Shown here: in pieces, positions 60,165 through 64,000 of the stretch | Layout of the letters: each line of letters starts with the position of its first letter | How positions within the stretch are numbered: position 1 is the first letter of the stretch | Origin: Sphingomonas abietis | GTDB taxonomy: Bacteria > Pseudomonadota > Alphaproteobacteria > Sphingomonadales > Sphingomonadaceae | NCBI RefSeq assembly: GCF_027625475.1 | Contig: NZ_CP115174.1 | Span: 3,135,001 to 3,199,000, forward strand | DNA: 64,000 nt | Direction of reading: 5' to 3' | Position numbers and translations under genes: made by a program | The notes under the pieces: model-generated | The model's input: only the letters and a program-made list of their open reading frames with translations | Database searches by the model: none | Told to the model about the DNA's origin: nothing

Positions 60165-61370
60165 TCAGGACGCGCCCGCATCCCGTAGGGCCCCGCGATC
60201 GGCCTTGACCGCCGCGCGCCTGCCCGGCCCGGCTCTCAATCCGATCAGCGGCCGCAGCCAGCGGACCTCGCGCCCCCCCAGATAGAAAATCCAGCACCCC
60301 GCCATCGTCGCGGCGACCAGAATGACGAACCGCGCCAGTGGCCCGGTAGCGGTCGACAGCAACCAGTAGCCGACGAGAATGATGATCGTCTGATGGATCA
60401 GGTAGAAAGGGAATACCGCTTCGGCGAGCAGCGGCCGCCATTTGCTGTCGAAATTCCAATAGCGATCGGCGACCCCCATCAGCGCGATCATCGCACCCCA
60501 GGATTCCAGGGAACGCGCGAAGCCGTGCAGGGGCCATAGCGCGGGCGGCGCGATCCGCAGTCCATAGGTGATCTCGAACCAGGCCAGGATCAGCCAGCCG
60601 ATCGTCGCGCCCGCCGCCGCCCAGCCCCACCACCGGGCGATCGCGGCACGCAACGGCTCCGATCCCCGCAGGAGATAGCCGAACAGGAAAACCGGGAAAT
60701 AGTTCGCATGGGCGCCCCAGTCTCCGTAGAAGAGATGATTATCCTCCCAGCCCGGGCTGAACCAGCCACGCGCGATATAGACGAACAGGACGCCGAGCGG
60801 CAGCAACCCCGGCCCCGCCAACAACAGCTCGCACGCTCGTCGCCCAGCCCTGCGGACCACCGCCGGCAAGGCCAGGATCAGGCACAGTGCCATCGTATAT
60901 CCCAGCAGATAGACGATGAACCACAAATGCATCCATGTCGGCACGATGACGCCGTCGATCGAACGGAAGCTGTAATAATCGTGGAGCAGGAAGCTGCCGA
61001 AATCCTGCCGATAGCCATAATGGGTGATCAGCCAGACCCATGGCTGCGGCGTCACCAGCACCGCCATGCCGAACAGCAGGGGAATCGCCAGCCGCGCGAT
61101 CCGCGATCGCAGGAAGCCGCCGATCCCGCCCTTCTGGCGGGCGAACAAGGCGGCGCTGGCATAGCCCGACACCGCGAACAGCAGGGATAGCCGCCACGGA
61201 TTGGTCAGCAGCATCGCCACCGTCGCCCATGCGATCGGCGGGTTCGCATCCTTCACCTGGAAATCCCACGGCACGAAGGCCATGCCGACATGATAGAGGA
61301 TGAGCAGCTGAAACGCACCGATGCGCAGCCAGTCCATCCCGTAATGCCGGCCTTGCGCCTGGCCCATCAT
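60165..61370 (-). CDS. Acyltransferase family membrane protein (OpgC-like)
   Basis: A 401-residue polytopic protein with about ten membrane helices. It has YGMDWLRIGAFQLLILYHVGMAF with the conserved Asp and His of acyltransferase 3 proteins, LFAVSGYASAALFARQKGGIGGFLRSRIARLAIPLLFG, and PFYLIHQTIIILVGYW. The family moves acyl or succinyl groups onto exported sugars or lipids. The target is unknown. Confidence 0.88.
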   Translation of the reverse strand: MMGQAQGRHYGMDWLRIGAFQLLILYHVGMAFVPWDFQVKDANPPIAWATVAMLLTNPWRLSLLFAVSGYASAALFARQKGGIGGFLRSRIARLAIPLLFGMAVLVTPQPWVWLITHYGYRQDFGSFLLHDYYSFRSIDGVIVPTWMHLWFIVYLLGYTMALCLILALPAVVRRAGRRACELLLAGPGLLPLGVLFVYIARGWFSPGWEDNHLFYGDWGAHANYFPVFLFGYLLRGSEPLRAAIARWWGWAAAGATIGWLILAWFEITYGLRIAPPALWPLHGFARSLESWGAMIALMGVADRYWNFDSKWRPLLAEAVFPFYLIHQTIIILVGYWLLSTATGPLARFVILVAATMAGCWIFYLGGREVRWLRPLIGLRAGPGRRAAVKADRGALRDAGAS

Positions 61371-61522
61371 GCCGATTCCCTCGATGCCGATATCATGTCC
61401 CGGGGCTGCCTAGCAGCGAGGTGCCGTAGCACGGTAGCCCCGAGTGACGATCGTCGAAGGACGCCCGACGAAGCCGGGCCGGTGGTGAAGACGATGAGAG
61501 CGAGCCGAACGCCGCGCCGGAT

Positions 61523-61921
61523 TCAGCGCGACGCCCTGATGAAGGCGGCAACCTGTTCGGCCAGCGTCAGCGGGTCGAACGGCTTGGTGATGACGCCATC
61601 GGCGCCATGCCGCAGATAGTCCGCGATATCGCGGGAACTGGCTCGCGCGGTCATCAACACCACGGGAACCCAATGGTGGGATTCCTCGCGGAGGATGTCG
61701 ATGAAATCGAGTCCGCTCATGCCGGGCATCATCAGGTCGGTCAGGATCAGATGCGGTTGCCATTCGCCGGTGCGGAGCATCTGAAGGGCTTCCTGCCCCC
61801 CTTTCGCGCTGCGCGCCTCGATCCTCTTATCAAGCCCGAGCGCGAGCAGGGCGATCTGCGCGATATCCCAATCGTCCTCGATCAGGAGAACCCTGCTCGA
61901 CTGTTCCTGATTACCGGGCAC
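61523..61921 (-). CDS. Single-domain response regulator
   Basis: A 132-residue receiver: VLLIEDDWDIAQ (Asp16, Asp17), phospho-acceptor Asp62 in LILTDLMMPGMSG, MTARASSRDI and ITKPFDPLTLAEQV. There is no output domain. Its start lies 11 bases inside the end of the GNAT gene, so they are co-translated. The partner kinase is not in the window. Confidence 0.92.
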   Translation of the reverse strand: MPGNQEQSSRVLLIEDDWDIAQIALLALGLDKRIEARSAKGGQEALQMLRTGEWQPHLILTDLMMPGMSGLDFIDILREESHHWVPVVLMTARASSRDIADYLRHGADGVITKPFDPLTLAEQVAAFIRASR

Positions 61922-63116
61922 AACGGGTCCGTTCGGACGTTTTGAGACCAGCGAATTCGTGGATCATGCCCAACCTCCCGCGATCGCCACCGAGTTGCGT
62001 CCGGTCGAACGGACCCAACTCGTCCCATCCCCCCTCCGGCCTCAATAGCAGCATCGGATCGGCACCGAAACAGATGGCATTGTCCAACGGTTCCAACTCC
62101 AGCATGATCTCACGATAAGGGATGTCCGCGAAGCTGAAATCCTTGCGCCCCATGTCGCGCCAGCCGAGGCTCGCCCACAACGGAACCAGATCGGCGCGGG
62201 AGTGCGCGTAGAGCTTGCGATAGCCCTTGCGCCGGCAATGCGCGATCGCCGCCGCCGCCAACGGGCGGGTCACATGATAGCGCCGATATTCCTTGCGCAC
62301 CGCCATGCGCTCGACCTTGGCGAAATCGCCGAACCATCGGATGCGCAGGCAGCCGGCGACATCGCCATTGACGGTGGCGAGCAGATGCGTCGCGCAGAAA
62401 TCATTGCCGTCGAACTCCTCCTCATACAGCGGGAACTGCTCGGCCATGTAGACGGCGGAGCGCACCGCGAACACGCGCGCAATATCCTCCATGGTCCGCG
62501 CGACCTGCACCTTGATGCTCGGCCGCCGCAGCTTCACCATCGGCAGCGCGACCAGCAGCCAGGGCGGCGCCGACGGATAGAGGTCGCTCGCCGGCTGGAA
62601 GCCGACCGCATTCTGCATCCGGGCGGAAACGGCCGTGACCGCGCGAGAGAAGACCGGCAGGCCATCTGCCGCCTGTTCCTCCATATGGGCCACCAACCGC
62701 ATGCACTGGCCGATCTGCTGCGGCGCCCAGACCAGCCAGATATAGATGGACGCCGCGATTTCGCCGGGCCTCGCCAGCCACGCAAGGTCGGGCTGCGCGC
62801 CCGAGAAGCGGCCGTCCAGCATCGCGGCCGTGCCCGCCTCGTTGAGCCGCAGGAAAGCGATCAGCTGGCGGGCGCCTGCCGCACTCGCTTCGGTGATCTG
62901 GAATTGCGCCGGGTCGATCGCCCGGACGGCATCGATCACGGCATCCTCGGCCAGCGTCATCCCTTGGCGCGCAACGGCGAGGATTTCGGCGATTTCCTGC
63001 CGTTCGGCAGGCCGGATCGGCCGGTTTTCGGCATGATCCGCCCAGCGATAGAAGGCCGGTTCGAAGCGACGCTCCCGCGCCATCTCAAATCCCGCCGCGC
63101 GCCGCATGTTACCCAT
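61911..63116 (-). CDS. GNAT-domain protein with N-terminal helical extension
   Basis: A 401-residue protein. The C-terminal half has a GNAT acetyltransferase fold: VQVARTMEDIARVFAVRSAVYMAEQFPLYEEEFDGNDF, ATVNGDVAGCLRIRWFGDFAKVERMAVRKEYRRYHVTRPLAAAAIAHCRRKG. The first 190 residues are helical and not recognised. An ATG at 63107 is an alternative start. It is coupled to the response regulator and divergent from the LysR gene. Confidence 0.82.
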   Translation of the reverse strand: MGNMRRAAGFEMARERRFEPAFYRWADHAENRPIRPAERQEIAEILAVARQGMTLAEDAVIDAVRAIDPAQFQITEASAAGARQLIAFLRLNEAGTAAMLDGRFSGAQPDLAWLARPGEIAASIYIWLVWAPQQIGQCMRLVAHMEEQAADGLPVFSRAVTAVSARMQNAVGFQPASDLYPSAPPWLLVALPMVKLRRPSIKVQVARTMEDIARVFAVRSAVYMAEQFPLYEEEFDGNDFCATHLLATVNGDVAGCLRIRWFGDFAKVERMAVRKEYRRYHVTRPLAAAAIAHCRRKGYRKLYAHSRADLVPLWASLGWRDMGRKDFSFADIPYREIMLELEPLDNAICFGADPMLLLRPEGGWDELGPFDRTQLGGDRGRLGMIHEFAGLKTSERTRCAR

Positions 63117-63161
63117 GATTCCGCCCTTGGTCCGTGCTACCCATGAACGGGGAGACTAACG

Positions 63162-64000
63162 ATGGAGCCACGGCGGCCGCCCATGGAGAAAACTGACACC
63201 CCTGTTCAGTCGCTGAACAGCGGTCGCGCCGCGTTGACCGTGCCGGAAGATGCGCGATGGGACGATCTGCGCGTGGCGATCATCCTGAGCGAGGCCGAGA
63301 GCTTTCGTCAGGCCGCCGAACGCTTGGGAATCACCGTCAACACGGTGCGGGCGAGACTCGATCGGCTGGAGGCCTCCGTCGGGGTCCGGCTGTTCAGGCG
63401 ATCACCCAAGGGCGTCGCGCTGACCTCGGCCGGGCAGGATCTGGTGGCCGCCGCGCGGCAGGTGCAGAAACAGGTCGGCAGCGTTCATCTGCGCGATGAC
63501 GTGCCGCTGATATCCGCCGGAGAGATCAGGCTCGGGGTAAGCGAGGTTCTCGGCGTCTTGTGGCTCGCCCCGCGCCTGGGGGCGCTGCAAAGCCGGATCG
63601 GCACCCATGCCGTCCACCTCAGTTGCTCCTACGATCATCAGCGCGATCGGCATTTCGAAGTCGATATCGAGCTGACGTTCAAACGCTCCGAAAATCCCGA
63701 CATGATCTGCGCCCGGCTGGCGACCACCCATTTCATGCTGTTCACGTCCGACCGCTACATCGCCCGCCACGGTCGGCCGGACACGCTTGCCGACCTGACC
63801 AAACACCGGTTCATCGAACAGGTGGCGCCCGGCGTGAACTCCCATATTCTGGATTTCCTGGTCGGGACCGACCATGCGGCATCGTTCACGCCCTTGCGGA
63901 TGAACTCGGGGCTGGCGCTGCTGTCCGCCGTGGAGTGCGGCGAAGGCATCGCCATGATGCCGACCTATTGCATGGCGCTCCGCCGGGATCTGGTGCCGCT
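63162..64000 (+). CDS. LysR family transcriptional regulator (3' end outside window)
   Basis: The open frame runs to the window end, 279 residues so far. The winged helix is AIILSEAESFRQAAERLGITVNTVRARLDRLEASVGVRLFRR (about 45-87). A LysR-type ligand domain follows. GGGGAG lies 7 bases before the ATG at 63162; a second in-frame ATG at 63183 is less well placed. It diverges from the GNAT/response-regulator pair and may control it. The C-terminus is cut off. Confidence 0.9.
   Translation, partial: MEPRRPPMEKTDTPVQSLNSGRAALTVPEDARWDDLRVAIILSEAESFRQAAERLGITVNTVRARLDRLEASVGVRLFRRSPKGVALTSAGQDLVAAARQVQKQVGSVHLRDDVPLISAGEIRLGVSEVLGVLWLAPRLGALQSRIGTHAVHLSCSYDHQRDRHFEVDIELTFKRSENPDMICARLATTHFMLFTSDRYIARHGRPDTLADLTKHRFIEQVAPGVNSHILDFLVGTDHAASFTPLRMNSGLALLSAVECGEGIAMMPTYCMALRRDLVP

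Noticed and set aside
1..64000. CRISPR array, prophage or toxin-antitoxin system
   Set aside because: No regularly spaced identical repeats, phage structural genes or recognisable toxin-antitoxin pairs were seen on either strand.

Overview
The window looks like chromosomal DNA of an alphaproteobacterium, most likely a Sphingomonas-type member of the Sphingomonadaceae. The basis is indirect: GC-rich coding on both strands, an alphaproteobacterial-type RpoH, a ChpT-like phosphotransferase beside a chemotaxis operon, a leader upstream of an ornithine decarboxylase that resembles the alphaproteobacterial speF class, and short palindromic repeats of a kind common in sphingomonads. There is no rRNA operon in the window to fix the genus. 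I see no prophage, integrase, complete insertion sequence, CRISPR array or tRNA.

Layout. 1-5.8 kb: a superoxide dismutase, then a sigma-54-controlled phage-shock (psp) locus. pspF diverges from a small membrane peptide, pspA, pspB, pspC and four further PspB-like membrane proteins. SufE and a small secreted protein follow. 5.8-8.5 kb: a 2Fe-2S protein, a J-domain protein, a DUF1275 membrane protein, RNase P RNA and an AmiD-type amidase. 8.6-15.2 kb: a chemotaxis operon (cheA, cheW, cheY, cheB, cheR) preceded by chpT and a JAMM protein whose gene carries an in-frame palindromic repeat. 15.2-22.4 kb: rluD, rpoH, an SDR dehydrogenase, mtgA, an exported methyltransferase-like protein, ybaB-dnaX and the SRP RNA. 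22.5-26.3 kb: a GFA protein, a ferredoxin with two tandem cysteine desulfurases, and a hydrolase.

26.4-30.2 kb: a serine/threonine dehydratase-like gene divergent from a polyamine pair (ornithine-decarboxylase type enzyme and deoxyhypusine-synthase-like enzyme). The first polyamine gene has a structured leader that can hide its ribosome binding site. An entericidin-like lipoprotein follows. 30.2-42.3 kb: housekeeping genes (RNA m5U methyltransferase, NAD(P)HX repair, ispE, TPR protein, ETF-ubiquinone oxidoreductase, a divergent uracil-DNA-glycosylase relative, lytic transglycosylase, moaB). 42.5-46.7 kb is the most accessory-looking part: a PadR/HAAS pair, a chimeric gene scar, repeats and small secreted proteins.

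46.9-54.7 kb: a tandem pair of small SpoIIAA/STAS-like proteins, then a vitamin B12 uptake operon (btuB-F-C-D) behind a cobalamin riboswitch, then GTP-type PEP carboxykinase. 54.9-59.4 kb: a divergent cluster of a membrane GGDEF-EAL protein, an exported cupredoxin, a DUF3034 outer-membrane protein and an exported truncated globin, which I infer to be one envelope gas or redox sensing unit. 59.5-64 kb: a cyclophilin, an acyltransferase, a response regulator with a GNAT protein, and the start of a LysR regulator. The extended psp array and the globin/cupredoxin/c-di-GMP cluster are the best candidates for incompletely described systems.
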